From: Dendrocalamus latiflorus
Taxonomy: Eukaryota; Streptophyta; Magnoliopsida; Poales; Poaceae
Reading direction: 5' to 3'
Assembly (NCBI GenBank): GCA_017311315.1
Contig: CM029620.1
Coordinates: forward strand, 6,507,126-6,571,125
DNA: 64,000 bases
Shown here: one piece after another, positions 30,797 through 41,512 of the stretch
Position numbering within the stretch: position 1 is the first letter of the stretch
Layout: the number at the start of each line of letters is the position of its first letter
Notes under the pieces: generated by a model
What the model saw: the letters and a program-made list of their open reading frames with translations, nothing else
Databases searched by the model: none
Told to the model about the DNA's origin: nothing
Position numbers and translations under genes: made by a program

Positions 30797-33700
30797 TCCT
30801 CCCCCTCTTGAAGCGGAGTTGTCCTCAACTCAGCCTCATCTTCTTCTCCCAAGTATGGCTTCAAATCTGAAATGTTAAAGGTGGGACTAACCCCAAACTC
30901 GGGAGGCAACTCAAGTTTATATGCATTATCATTTATCTTCTCAACTATCTTAAAAGGACTAGCAGCTCTAGGCATCAATTTTGATTTTCTTAACTCAGGA
31001 AATCTATCCTTTCTCAAGTGCAACCAAACCAAATCACCTGGTACAAGTTTAACTTCCCTTCTACCTTCACTACCAGCAATTCTATACTTTTCATTCATCT
31101 TTTCAATATTTGCCTTAGTGGTTTCATGCAATTTGAGAATAAATTCAGCACGCTTTTTAGCATCATTATGTGTTCTCTCAGTGGTAGGTAAAGGCAAAAG
31201 ATCAATAGGAGCACGGGGGTTAAATCCATACACTACCTGGAAGGGACTTACCTTGGTGGTGGAGTGTACCGCCTTATTATATGCAAACTCCACATGCGGC
31301 AAACACTCTTCCCACATCTTCAAATTGCGCTTCAAGATCGCTCTCAACATGGTGGACAATGTTCGATTCACTACCTCTGTTTGTCCATCAGTTTGGGGAT
31401 GACAAGTTGTAGAAAACAGAAGCTTTGTCCCCAATTTATTCCACAAAGTGCGCCAAAAGTGACTCAAGAATTTTGCATCGCGATCTGAAACAATAGTAGA
31501 AGGCATACCATGCAAGCGAATGATTTCTTGAAAGAAAAGGTCAGCAATATGAACAGCATCGTCGCTTTTATGACAAGGAATAAAATGTGCCATCTTAGAA
31601 AAACGATCAACCACCACAAAAATACTATCCCTCCCCCTCTTAGTCCTTGGCAATCCCAAAACAAAGTCCATAGATATATCAGCCCAAGGAATAGAAGGAA
31701 CGGGAAGAGGCATATACAAACCATGTGGGTTCAACCGCGACTTAGCTTTTTGACATGTGGCGCACCGAGCCACGAACCGCTCTACATCTCGTCTCATCCT
31801 TGGCCAAAAGAAATGTGTGGCCAGCACCTCCTCCGTCTTCTTGGCACCAAAATGTCCCATCAATCCTCCTCCATGCGCCTCCTGCAACAACAAAAGACGA
31901 ACGGAACTAACTGGAATGCATAGGCGGTTAGCTCTAAACAAAAACCCATCATTGATCACGAATTTATTCCATGCTTGTCCCTCTTTACAATGCAACAACA
32001 CATCCTTAAAATCAGCATCAAGAGCATATTGTAATTTAATGGTTTCAAGACCAAAAATGCGACAATCAAGTTGAGACAACATGGTATAGCGTCGAGACAA
32101 AGCATCAGCAATCACATTATCCTTCCCTTTCTTGTGTTTAATGACATAAGGAAAAGATTCAATAAATTCAACCCACTTAGCATGTCTACGATTCAAATTG
32201 GTTTGACTACGAATATGCTTAAGTGATTCATGATCAGAATGAATGACAAATTCTTTAGGCCATAAATAGTGTTGCCACGTCTCTAAAGAACGAACAAGAG
32301 CATACAATTCTTTATCATACGTGGAATAATTAAGAGCAGGAACATTCAATTTTTCACTAAAGTAGGCAACAGGTTTGCCTTCTTGCATTAAAACACCACC
32401 AATACCAATTCCGCTAACATCACATTCCAGCTCAAAAGTCTTACCAAAATCCGGAAGTTGGAGCAATGGTGCGTGTGTAAGCTTGTCCTTCAAAAGATTA
32501 AAGGACTCTTCCTGTGATGGCCCCCAATGGAACACAACGGCCTTCTTTGTCAACTCAATCAATGGTGTCGCAATGGTGCTAAATTCCTTGACAAAGCGGC
32601 GATAAAATCCTGCAAGGCCAAGAAAACTCCGCACTTGGGAGACTATCGTGGGTGTGGGCCAACTCCATATCGCCTCCACCTTGGCTCTATCAACCTCAAT
32701 TCCCTGTGGAGTCACAACATAGCCAAGAAAAGAGACTCGATCCGTGCAAAAGGTGCACTTATCAAGGTTACCAAACAAACGTGCATCTCTCAAAGCATTA
32801 AAAACAGCACGTAAGTGAGTCAAATGTTCATCCATGGACTTGATGTGAATCAAGATATCATCAAAGTAAACGACCACAAATTTGCCAATGAAAGGACGTA
32901 AAACCTCGTTCATTAATCTCATGAAAGTGCTAGGTGCATTAGTTAAACCAAAAGGCATGACTAACCACTCATACAAGCCGAATTTAGTTTTAAAAGCAGT
33001 TTTTCATTCATCGCCAAGTTTCATTCTTATTTGGTGGTATCCACTACGCAAGTCAATCTTTGTGAAAATTATAGCACCACACAACTCATCAAGCATGTCG
33101 TCTAGCCTAGGAATAGGATGACGATATCGTATAGTAATGTTGTTAATGGCTCTACAATCTACACACATACGCCAAGAACCATCTTTTTTGGGAACCAAAA
33201 GAACAGGAACAGCACAAGGACTAAGGCTCTCACGTACATACCCACGGTCCAAAAGGTTTTGGACTTGTCGCTGAATCTCCTTAGTCTCTTCAGGATTGGT
33301 CCTGTATGCCGCACGGTTTGGCAAACTCGCTCCAGGAATCAAGTCAATCTGGTGCTCAATCCCTCGAATGGGTGGAAGTCCTGGAGGTATCTCATCAGGG
33401 AAAACATCTCTAAACTCCTGCAAAAGGTTAGTGACAGGAGCAGGCAAAGTGCAAGGCATATTATCAAGAGAAAATAAAGCATCTTTGCACACAAAAGCAT
33501 AGCATGTATCATTAACATCATCAATTTCAGCAAGGTCTGATTTTGTGGCAAGCATAACAGAATTTTTCAAATGAATTACTTGCTGTTTTTCAGATTTATC
33601 ATGTTCGTTTTGATCATTAGCAGCAGCAGCTCTCGCCCTATCGGCCTCTATAATCTCAGTTGGGGTCAAAGGCAGTAAAGTAACTTTCTTTCCCTTATGC

Positions 33701-33960
33701 ATAAAAGTCTATTTGTTACTACTACCATGGTGTAAAGCATCATTATCAAATTCCCAAGGTTGACCCAATAAAAGAGAGCATGCTTGCATGGGAACCACAT
33801 CACAATTAACATGATCAACATAACCACCAATGGAAAAATGGACTCGGCATGTTTGCGTTACCTTAGCTTTTCCAGAATCATTTAACCACTGAATATGGTA
33901 TGGATGTGGATGTGGTCGCGTGATCAAGCCAAGCTTCTTGACCAAATTAGAACTCACCAA
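30487..33960 (-). pseudogene. pol polyprotein of the CRM-like element, two in-frame stops
   Basis: One frame runs from 33960 to 30487. It carries the end of protease (LLLGQPWEFD), RT with a VDCRAINN block (about 33160) and YFDDILIH catalytic motif (about 32860), RNase H (about 32480-32080), the integrase HHCC region (about 31900-31740), the integrase core with DFVLGLPRT, SDRDAKF and HPQTDGQTE (about 31680-31360) and a C-terminal tail with ITRARARQLN that reads into the 3' LTR. A TGA at 33006-33004 (Trp position in the family) and a TAG near 33711 are the only stops in 3.4 kb. RT, RNase H and integrase catalytic residues that I can see are retained. Confidence 0.9.
30797..30811 (-). promoter_or_regulatory. 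Polypurine tract of the CRM-like element
   Basis: Minus strand CAAGAGGGGGAGGA immediately precedes the 3' LTR. It is the expected primer for plus-strand DNA synthesis. Confidence 0.85.
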
Positions 33961-33991
33961 GTTGTTGCAGCTTCCTCCATTAATGATGACT

Positions 33992-34138
33992 TGATGGGAA
34001 CGGGGTCCCGATCTTCCAACAGGTTCTGGATATGTTCGATTTGGTGGAGGCGCGACACAAATCGATCCGGCTTCCGAACGACACGTTCTGAACCCCGCAA
34101 TCGCAGCACCACGTCTCCTCAGGTTATCAACCGTGCGC
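33992..34138 (-). repeat. 147-bp LTR-end fragment inside the gag-protease coding region
   Basis: The sequence from TGATGGGAACGGGG to ACCGTGCG matches the PBS-proximal end of the element's own LTR (36883-about 37029). It interrupts the coding frame between AIKNR (just above 34138) and VIINGGSCNNL (just below 33991). The latter is the protease active-site region, where the usual Asp reads Asn. Confidence 0.9.
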
Positions 34139-35593
34139 GCCGGTTCTTGATTGCGAAGAAAGTCTGAAACAAATTATGATGTTGAAGCTTATCAGGTTGT
34201 TGTACCTGTGTGCGCTGAGGACTCGCTGCACAATGATGCTCCGTAGCGTCGCTGTGGACGCCCCACCAAGGACCAAGTCGTCATCACCACCGCCATTGTC
34301 GTCCGAGGCAGCAGCAACATCATCATCCTCCTCGACATCTGAAGTGCTGATGTAGCCTCCATCTTCTGTGGCGATGTATGCCCGTTGGCTAGGGCAATTC
34401 TTCTGCACATGACCAAGCCCATGGCAGCGGTGGCACTGAATGTCGGAGGAGCGGCCCGTTGAAGCCACGGAAGAAGAACTCTTGGCTGGAACCTGCAAAG
34501 AATTTTTTGTAGCATCTGCAAAGCGTGTCGTGGAAGGTGGCTTCGGTGGCGCTGCTGCAATCTTGTTCACAGGTGGTGGAGGAGAACGAAAACTCGAAGA
34601 AGACTTGGGCAGTCCCGTCGATGTAGTCGTGCGCGGCGTGTAGAAGGGTCGTCCGGTGCTTGCCTTCGCTGATTCCTTGCGTCCCTGCAATTCTTTTTCT
34701 GCAAGCATAGCAAGCTGGAACAACTGGTTGACAGTAGTAAATTCTTTATAATCAACAATGTCCTGAATTTCACGCCGTAACCCCCCATAGAAACGACAAA
34801 TCTTATCCTCCGTGTCCTCAACAACCCCACAACGCATCATACCCTTTTGAAGCTCAGCATAATAGTCCTGAACAGAACGATTACCTTGTTCTAAGCGCTG
34901 AAATTTTTTTCTCAAATCAAGTTTATATGTGGGAGGAACAAAACGATTACGCATATCTTCTTTTAACCGCTCCCATGTATCAGGTTGTAAGCGCATGTTA
35001 CTTAGTTCATTCCACCAGATAATAGCAAAGTCCTTAAACTCACTAGTAGCTTGTCTAACTCTATGTTGTTCAGGAACCAAGTGAGAATTAAATTTCTGCT
35101 CTACCGTCATCTCCCAATCAAGATATATATCAGCATCATAAAGACCAGCAAAAGATGGAATGGTAAACTTGACTTTAGCAAAAGGGTCGTCGTTACCATG
35201 ACGGTTCTGGTTATTACCTCCCATACCCTGTCGGTTTTGCTGAAGACGCCGACGTAGTCGTGCATCTTGTGTCGCCCGCCGATCAATGTTGCCATCCGCA
35301 TCATACACTGTGTCATCATCAGGACGATGGCCATCATTGACAGGTGGCAGGCGTGCCTCCAATGTGTCCATCCGACCAGTGAGGTCAGCCAACCACCGCT
35401 CCACCCGCTCAATGCCTTCCGTGGTGTTCAACTTGGCAATGGCGGCGACGATGGTGTCCATTCTCGCGCCGAGATCAGTGATTGAAGCATTTTGTTTGTC
35501 GAGCGCAGCTTGTAGATGGCCGCGACTAACACACTCATTGAAATCGATCGGTGTCTCGTCTCCTTTGTCTCCTGCCATGGTTAGTGGAAACAC
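34127..35593 (-). pseudogene. gag of the CRM-like element
   Basis: A 488-codon open frame, of which the last few codons come from the LTR fragment. It has a coiled-coil-like N-terminus (about residues 15-80), the retrotransposon gag domain (about residues 150-260, with DWEMTVEQKFNSH and RLEQGNRSVQDYYAEL) and a zinc knuckle CHRCHGLGHVQKNC of the standard CX2CX4HX4C spacing. In intact relatives gag and pol are read through as one frame; here the LTR fragment separates them. On its own this gag is uninterrupted and could be made. Confidence 0.85.
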
Positions 35594-36868
35594 AGGGAAA
35601 ACAAAAGGATTATCCCTATCAACTACAAATGAAGGGCAGGGGGAACTCGCAAAGGAAGTGGCTTACCAAGCTCTTACAAGTGTTCTTACCAAAGCAGCAG
35701 GTGGTACAACCGGTGGCTGGTTCGTGATACCATGTCGAGCGTGGGTACGATTGCAAGGGGTCAAAACTGTGCTATCTAGAAGTAGATATATGGAGCTTGG
35801 AAGGCCAAATATATCAGTGGAACACAAATCAATAATAGATAGTAATGCTGAATAAATGTCCAAAGCACTGGTCCTAGTTGCTGGCCTAAATGTGTCCTAT
35901 ATCAGTGTTAGGATATGATGAACAAGGAATCACGGCCAGAAAGTAAGCGAAGACAGCAACAAAGATGGCCAGGGAATGAGAAACTTAATTCAGCATAAGC
36001 ACAAAACAAATGAAGCTCGGTCACCTAAAACTGTGCTCTGTCCGGTTTTTCTCTCTTTTTTTTCTTTTTTTTTGCCACGGATAGCACTTTTCTCTCTTCT
36101 CTACTAAGCCGAAATTTTTCTTTTTTGTGTCTTTTTAATTTTATTTTTTTCACAGAGCAGAGCACAGAAATAGGAACCACACAAAGTTTCAACTCAATCT
36201 GATGTAAGGTGTGGCCAACAGAAAATAATGAATATGCTGGAAATTCGGTGATTCAATTTCGGAGCTCGAGTACTGCACTTTCCAGGCCGAATTTGGGGAA
36301 AATAAAATCGCTGAATCCAACAAGCTTGGGGAGTATCGGATGTAAAATTTAATTTCACCCAATTTCAAAAAAATCGCCTGATTTCGAGTCCGTATGCGAA
36401 AGTTATGGCCGTTTGAAGATGGGCCTCCGAGTTATGGTTGCTGTGGAGGCCAAAACAAAATCGGGTGGAGGGAATTGGTGGAAATTGGTGGCGGAAGCTC
36501 GGGGAAAGGTGGGGGATGATGCTGTGTGATCACGAGACGCGAAGGATGACTCAAACAGAGGGTGGAATATGGGTGGGAAAACAAAAACAGAGGGTTGAAT
36601 ACGCGATGGATGACGGCTAGGGTTTGTATGGGATGAAGCGGAAGCAAGACAACCCGAAATAAAACACAATCTAAACCAGCAACACAACTCGACTAAGGAC
36701 ACGAACTCAACACTACGGACTCTGGAATCAAATTGTGCAAAGGCTAAACGAGATCTAGGACAGGAAACAACATATGACTACAATTTTTTTGTAGGGCTTT
36801 TTCATGGACTCTAGGATGAAACCGAAAACCACAAAGGAGGGTAACGCGAACATGAAGGAACACCTGAA
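35594..36868 (-). other. Untranslated leader of the CRM-like element
   Basis: The 1.28 kb between PBS and gag has no meaningful frame. T-rich blocks lie at 36045-36075 and 36115-36150. Small ORFs here are chance. Confidence 0.7.
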
Positions 36869-36880
36869 GCTCTGATACCA
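36869..36880 (-). promoter_or_regulatory. Primer-binding site of the CRM-like element
   Basis: Minus strand TGGTATCAGAGC, complementary to initiator tRNA-Met, two bases from the LTR end. Confidence 0.92.
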
Positions 36881-36882
36881 CT

Positions 36883-37804
36883 TGATGGGAACGGGGTCCC
36901 GATCTTCCAACAGGTTCTGGATATGTTCGATTTGGTGGAGGCGCGACACAAATCGATCCGGCTTCCGAACGACACGTTTCGAACCCTGTAATCGCAGCAC
37001 CACGTCTCCTCAGGTTATCAACCGTGCGTGGCCCGGTTGACCTCGCCAAGAAGGCTATTCCTTGCCTGCGAATCGAAGAACACAAGCAAGAACAAGGAAG
37101 AACACAACTGAATTGCGGATGTATTGATGTAGCACTCGAAAAGTTGGGGTCTCACAAACCGATGAACGGCGAAACTGTTCAAAGACAGAATTAATCTAAG
37201 CAAAACCCCAAACCCTAATGGTGGGGGTGGCAGCTGGATATAAAGGAGTGAGGGGTGTGCAAAACCCCTGGACGTGCCCCTAATGGGCTCCAACACGATA
37301 CAAAGCCGATCGGCCCAAAAGACGGTGACGCAGCACCCTGACAGATTCTGAACGCCCACTTGTTTCGGCGATTCCTGTTGACTCAAAAGGAATTTTGACA
37401 TGGGACCATAGCCATTGGAAAGGTAGTCTTCTCCGCTTTCCATACATATGTAGAACGTCCAAAACGGAGTCCGGATGCGATCTGGGCGTCCGTTTTAGTG
37501 CGGCCTGATCCTGGACTCCGAATTGGATTCGAAGTCGGTTTGAGTTGGGCCTCCAACATGATTCGACCGCCCTTGCTGGACTTGTGCGCCTCGTAGTCCT
37601 TCTCCAATTACTTCTAGGTCCTCTCCATGGTTCCTAATCATAATTAAATCATTAGGTAGCAATCGATTCTCAAGTGAACAAAAAGAAGTATTTAGGAACA
37701 AGCTCACCTGTAAATTCAATTGTCGGGCGCGAGCTCTAGTGATTGGTCCTTGAATGTCAAGTGGAGGAGTGTTGTGTGTATCCGAAGAAGTGATGTCCTC
37801 ATCA
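36883..37804 (-). repeat. 5' LTR of the CRM-like element (922 bp)
   Basis: Same ends and length as the 3' LTR. GAACC follows at 37805-37809. The minus-strand frame with RARQLN at its start is the same C-terminal pol stretch encoded in the 3' copy. Confidence 0.93.
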
Positions 37805-37809
37805 GAACC

Positions 37810-40800
37810 CCTCTAGTATTCTCAAGTAGGAGCCAGTATCTTCATCTTCGTCAAATGCTACACCTTGGGGGTCAGTCCAGATGATGGCAGCTGCCCCTGT
37901 GTTGCAGCCTCCTCTTTCCTGGGCTCCACCCGTCGGGTATTACTGGCAACCTGGACCAACTCCTTCATTCCAGCATGCTACACCACCTCCAGTCCCGTTG
38001 CCGCCACAGCAGAGCGTTGGGGCTCTTGCCGCCCCGACACCACCTGGAGTCTACTCACTACCTGCGACTGAGTTCGCAGGTCGATCTGACGTGGTGACAG
38101 GTACCCTGTTAGTGGACTCATGTGAAGCCCTTGTTCTTTTCGACTCCGGAGCTACCTATTCGTTTGTGTCCCGGGAGTTTGCTAGAAACGCCAAGTTGAG
38201 TGTCCAACAAATTTCCCAATCGGTTATGGTTAGTATCCCAAGGGGTATCATTGCTAGCTCCATAGTATGCCCTAGCTATGTTGTTGCAATAGATAGTGAG
38301 GAATTTGTTGCCAACCTCATGGTTATCAGTTAGAGCCTTTTGATGTTATCCTTGGCATAGATTGGTTGCATCACTACCAAGCCATGATTTCCTGCTTCTG
38401 GAGAATAGTCACCTTGCAAGCTCCTTCAGGGAAGGAGATAATCTTTCAGAGGAATGCACCCACATGTTCCCTCTTTGTGTTGGCCAGCCTATTCCCTAGC
38501 CAACAAATAATGAAGTCTGGGTTACTCCTAGCCCTTGCGGAGAAGCCAAGTGCACTGTTGCATATTGAGGATATTCCTATGGTGCGTAAGTATCCCGATG
38601 TGTTTCCTGAAAAGCTTCCGGGAATGCCACCCAAACAAGATGTTGAGTTCAGAATTGATCTTGTTCCTGGCACAAGACCTATATCCATGTCCCCCTACCG
38701 GTTGGCACAACTCTTGTAGGAGGACTTGAAGAAACAATTGGACGAATTATTGTCCAAGTGCTTGATTCGTCGTAGTGTGTCACCTTGGGGAGCCCCTATC
38801 CTATTCACCGAGAAAAAGGATGGGAGTTGGAGCATGTGTATAGATTAATGTACTCTCAACCAAGTGAGCATCAAGAATAAATACCCATTACCCTGCATAG
38901 GACTTGTTTGATCAATTGAAAGGAGCCAAGGTGTTTCAAAAATTGATCTACAATCTGGATATAATCAAATCTGAGTGCAGGAGTAAGACATTGAAAAGAC
39001 AGCTTTCACCACAATATATGGGCACTATGAGTTTACAGTTATGTCTTTGGACTGATGAATGCCCCTGCTGTCTTCATGGAGACGATGAACAGTATGCTAC
39101 ACAAGTATCTGGATGACTTTGTAGTGGTGTTCATCGATGACATCCTGATTTATTCCAAAACGGAGGAAGAGCATGAGCAGCATCTGAGGCTCGTGCTTGA
39201 GACTCTAAGGAAAAATCAATTCTTTGCCAAACTGAAGAAGTGCTAGTTCTAGATTTCTGAAGTGAGCTTCCTGGGTCATGTAATTAACCAGGAAGGCATT
39301 TCAGTAGATCCAATCAAAATTTCCATCGTCGTGGATTGGAAGAGATCATTTAATGTTAAAGAAGTGAGAAGTTTTCTTGGCCTAGCTGGTTATTACCGGC
39401 GCTTCGTGAAAGACTTCTCCATCATTTCCAAGCCAATGTCTCAACTCACGTGGAAGGGTGTGAAATTCTAGTGGACCGATGAATGTGAGCGCAGTTTTAA
39501 TACTCTGAAAGAGAAGTTGGTAACTGCTCCTATTCTCTCACTTCCTGAGCCAGGGAAGCATTTCACAGTCTACTCAGATGCGTCTCGAATGGGTCTGGAT
39601 TGTGTGCTCATGCAAGATAACAAAGTGATCGCGTATGCCTCATGGTAGTTGAAGAAACATGAGTAGAACTACCCTACTCATGATTTAGAGTTTGCCATAG
39701 TGGTTTTTGCTCTAAAGATTTAGAGGCATTACTTGTATAGAGAATTTTGTGATATTTTCACTGACCACAAAAGCCTCAAATACATTTTCACTTAGAAGGA
39801 GCTGAATTTGAGGCAACGGAGGTAGTTGGAGCTGATTAAGGACTATGATCTCACTCTTCAGTACCATCCGGGTAAGGCAAATGTGGTTACTGATGCTCTT
39901 AGTCGCAAGATGACACCCTCCACTGTAGGTTGTCTCATTACTGACTTTGAATGGATGGGAATTTCCTATTGCTTCGCTGGTACAGCACATGCTGAGAGCA
40001 CCTGTTGCTGGAATCAGCAATTTCGGAGCGAGTAAAGTAGGCGCAACAGCATGATCGATTGCTTAAGCAAGTGAGGAAGCAACTTAATGAAGGAAAAATG
40101 GGGGATTTCAGCCTTGATGAATTAGGCACATTGCGGTTTAACGGCCGCCTTTGCGTGCCGCAAAAGACTCAAGTCAAGGATGATATTTTGATAGAAGCTT
40201 ATCGTACCCCGTACACAGTGCATCCTGGTGAGACCAAGATATATTGTGATCTTAAAAAGTGCTTCTGGTGGAAGAGGATGAAAGTAGATATCGCCAAGTA
40301 TGTGGCATCTTACGGGATTTGCCAACAAGTGAAAGCTGAGCACAAGCGCCCCACTGGGCTATTGCAGCCTTTGGAGGTTCCTTAGTGACCATGGGATGAT
40401 GTTACCATGGACTTCGTAGTCAGCCTACCTCGTACCCAACGATGTAAGGATGTGATTTGGGTAGTGGTGGACTGATTCAGTAAGTCCGCGCACTTCATCC
40501 CCATTTGTACAACGAACTCAGCGAGTGAGTTGGCACCCATCTATGTGCAAGAAATAGTAAGGCTGCATGGTGTGCCTAAGTCCATAGTTTCGAACAGAGA
40601 CGCCAAGTTTGTCTCCAAGTTTTGGGAGAGCTTGCAGGTTGCTCTAGCACAAAACTCCAGTTCAGTACCGCTTTCCACCCACAGACGGATGGACAGTTTG
40701 AATGCACCATTCAAACACTGGAGGACATGTTGAGGTCCTATGTTCTGTCTTGGAAGGGTAGCTGGGAGGACCATTTGGCACTCACAGAGTTTGCCTATAA

Positions 40801-41420
40801 CAACAGCTACCACTCCAGTGTTTGAGCAGCACCATTTGAGGTTCTATATGGGCGGAAGTGTAAATCGCCACTATGTTGGGATGCCGTGGGCGAGAAGGCT
40901 GTTCTGGGACCAGATTGGGTCCAGCAAACCATAGAACGAGTGGTGAAAATTAGACAGAATCTGCTAGCTGCCCAGAGTAGGCAGAAGAGCTACACAGATG
41001 TCAGGAGGCAAGAATTAGAGTTTGAAGTGGGGGATCATGTGCTCCTGAAAGTATCTCCCACTAAAGGCATAGTGCAATTTGGTACCAAAGGGAAGCTCGA
41101 CCTGAGGTACATTGGGCAATTTCCAATTTTGGCACTGATTGAAAAGTTTGCATATCGCTTGGATCTCCCTGACTCCAAGCAAGGACTGCATAATGTGTTC
41201 CATGTGTCTATGTTGAGAAAGTACTTGCGAGATCCAGAGCATAAGATTGTGTTATAATTGATGTCCATAAAGCAAGACCTTACCTTTGAGTCCCGTCCAG
41301 TTCGGATTCTGGAGGAATCAGAGAAGGTAAAGTGCTTTGGATGCATCGGTCTAAGTGAGAGGTGACATGGGAGTTGGAGCCTCGCATGCGTGAGAAGTAC
41401 CCGGACTTGTTCTCATGGGT
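37810..41420 (+). pseudogene. gag end and pol of gypsy-2 (protease to chromodomain)
   Basis: Continues the frame interrupted at 29869. Blocks: Pro-rich linker (37880-38060); aspartic protease with LFDSGATYSFVS (about 38135-38170); RT from DVFPEKLPGMPP (about 38600) with FIDDILIYSK (about 39130) and LGLAGYYRRF (about 39380); RNase H with YSDASRMGL (about 39570) ending YHPGKANVVTDALSRK (about 39900); integrase zinc region (about 40210-40330), core with HPQTDGQFE (about 40680); chromodomain-like tail (about 41280-41415) with TWELEPRMREKYPDLF. At least fifteen stops and several frameshifts are present, mainly TAG or TGA where the family has Gln, Trp or Arg. Confidence 0.85.
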
Positions 41421-41512
41421 ATGAGTTAATGTTATGTTATGTGTAGTTTATTTTATTTATGCAGATTGTTGAACGCTAGAATTCGGGGTCGAATTCTATT
41501 AAGGGGGTAGAA

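Larger units (their letters stand above)
29875..37804 (-). mobile_element. CRM-like Ty3/gypsy chromovirus, complete, 7,930 bp, TSD GAACC
   Basis: On the minus strand: 5' LTR (37804-36883), primer-binding site (36880-36869), leader, gag (35593-34127), protease/RT/RNase H/integrase (33960-30487), polypurine tract (30811-30797) and 3' LTR (30796-29875). LTRs run TGATGAGGACATC to CCCATCA. GAACC occurs immediately left (29870-29874) and right (37805-37809). The integrase C-terminus with ITRARARQLN runs into the 3' LTR, a feature known from CRM-clade elements. LTR copies are the same length and differ at only a few per cent of visible positions, so the insertion is fairly young. Confidence 0.92.
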
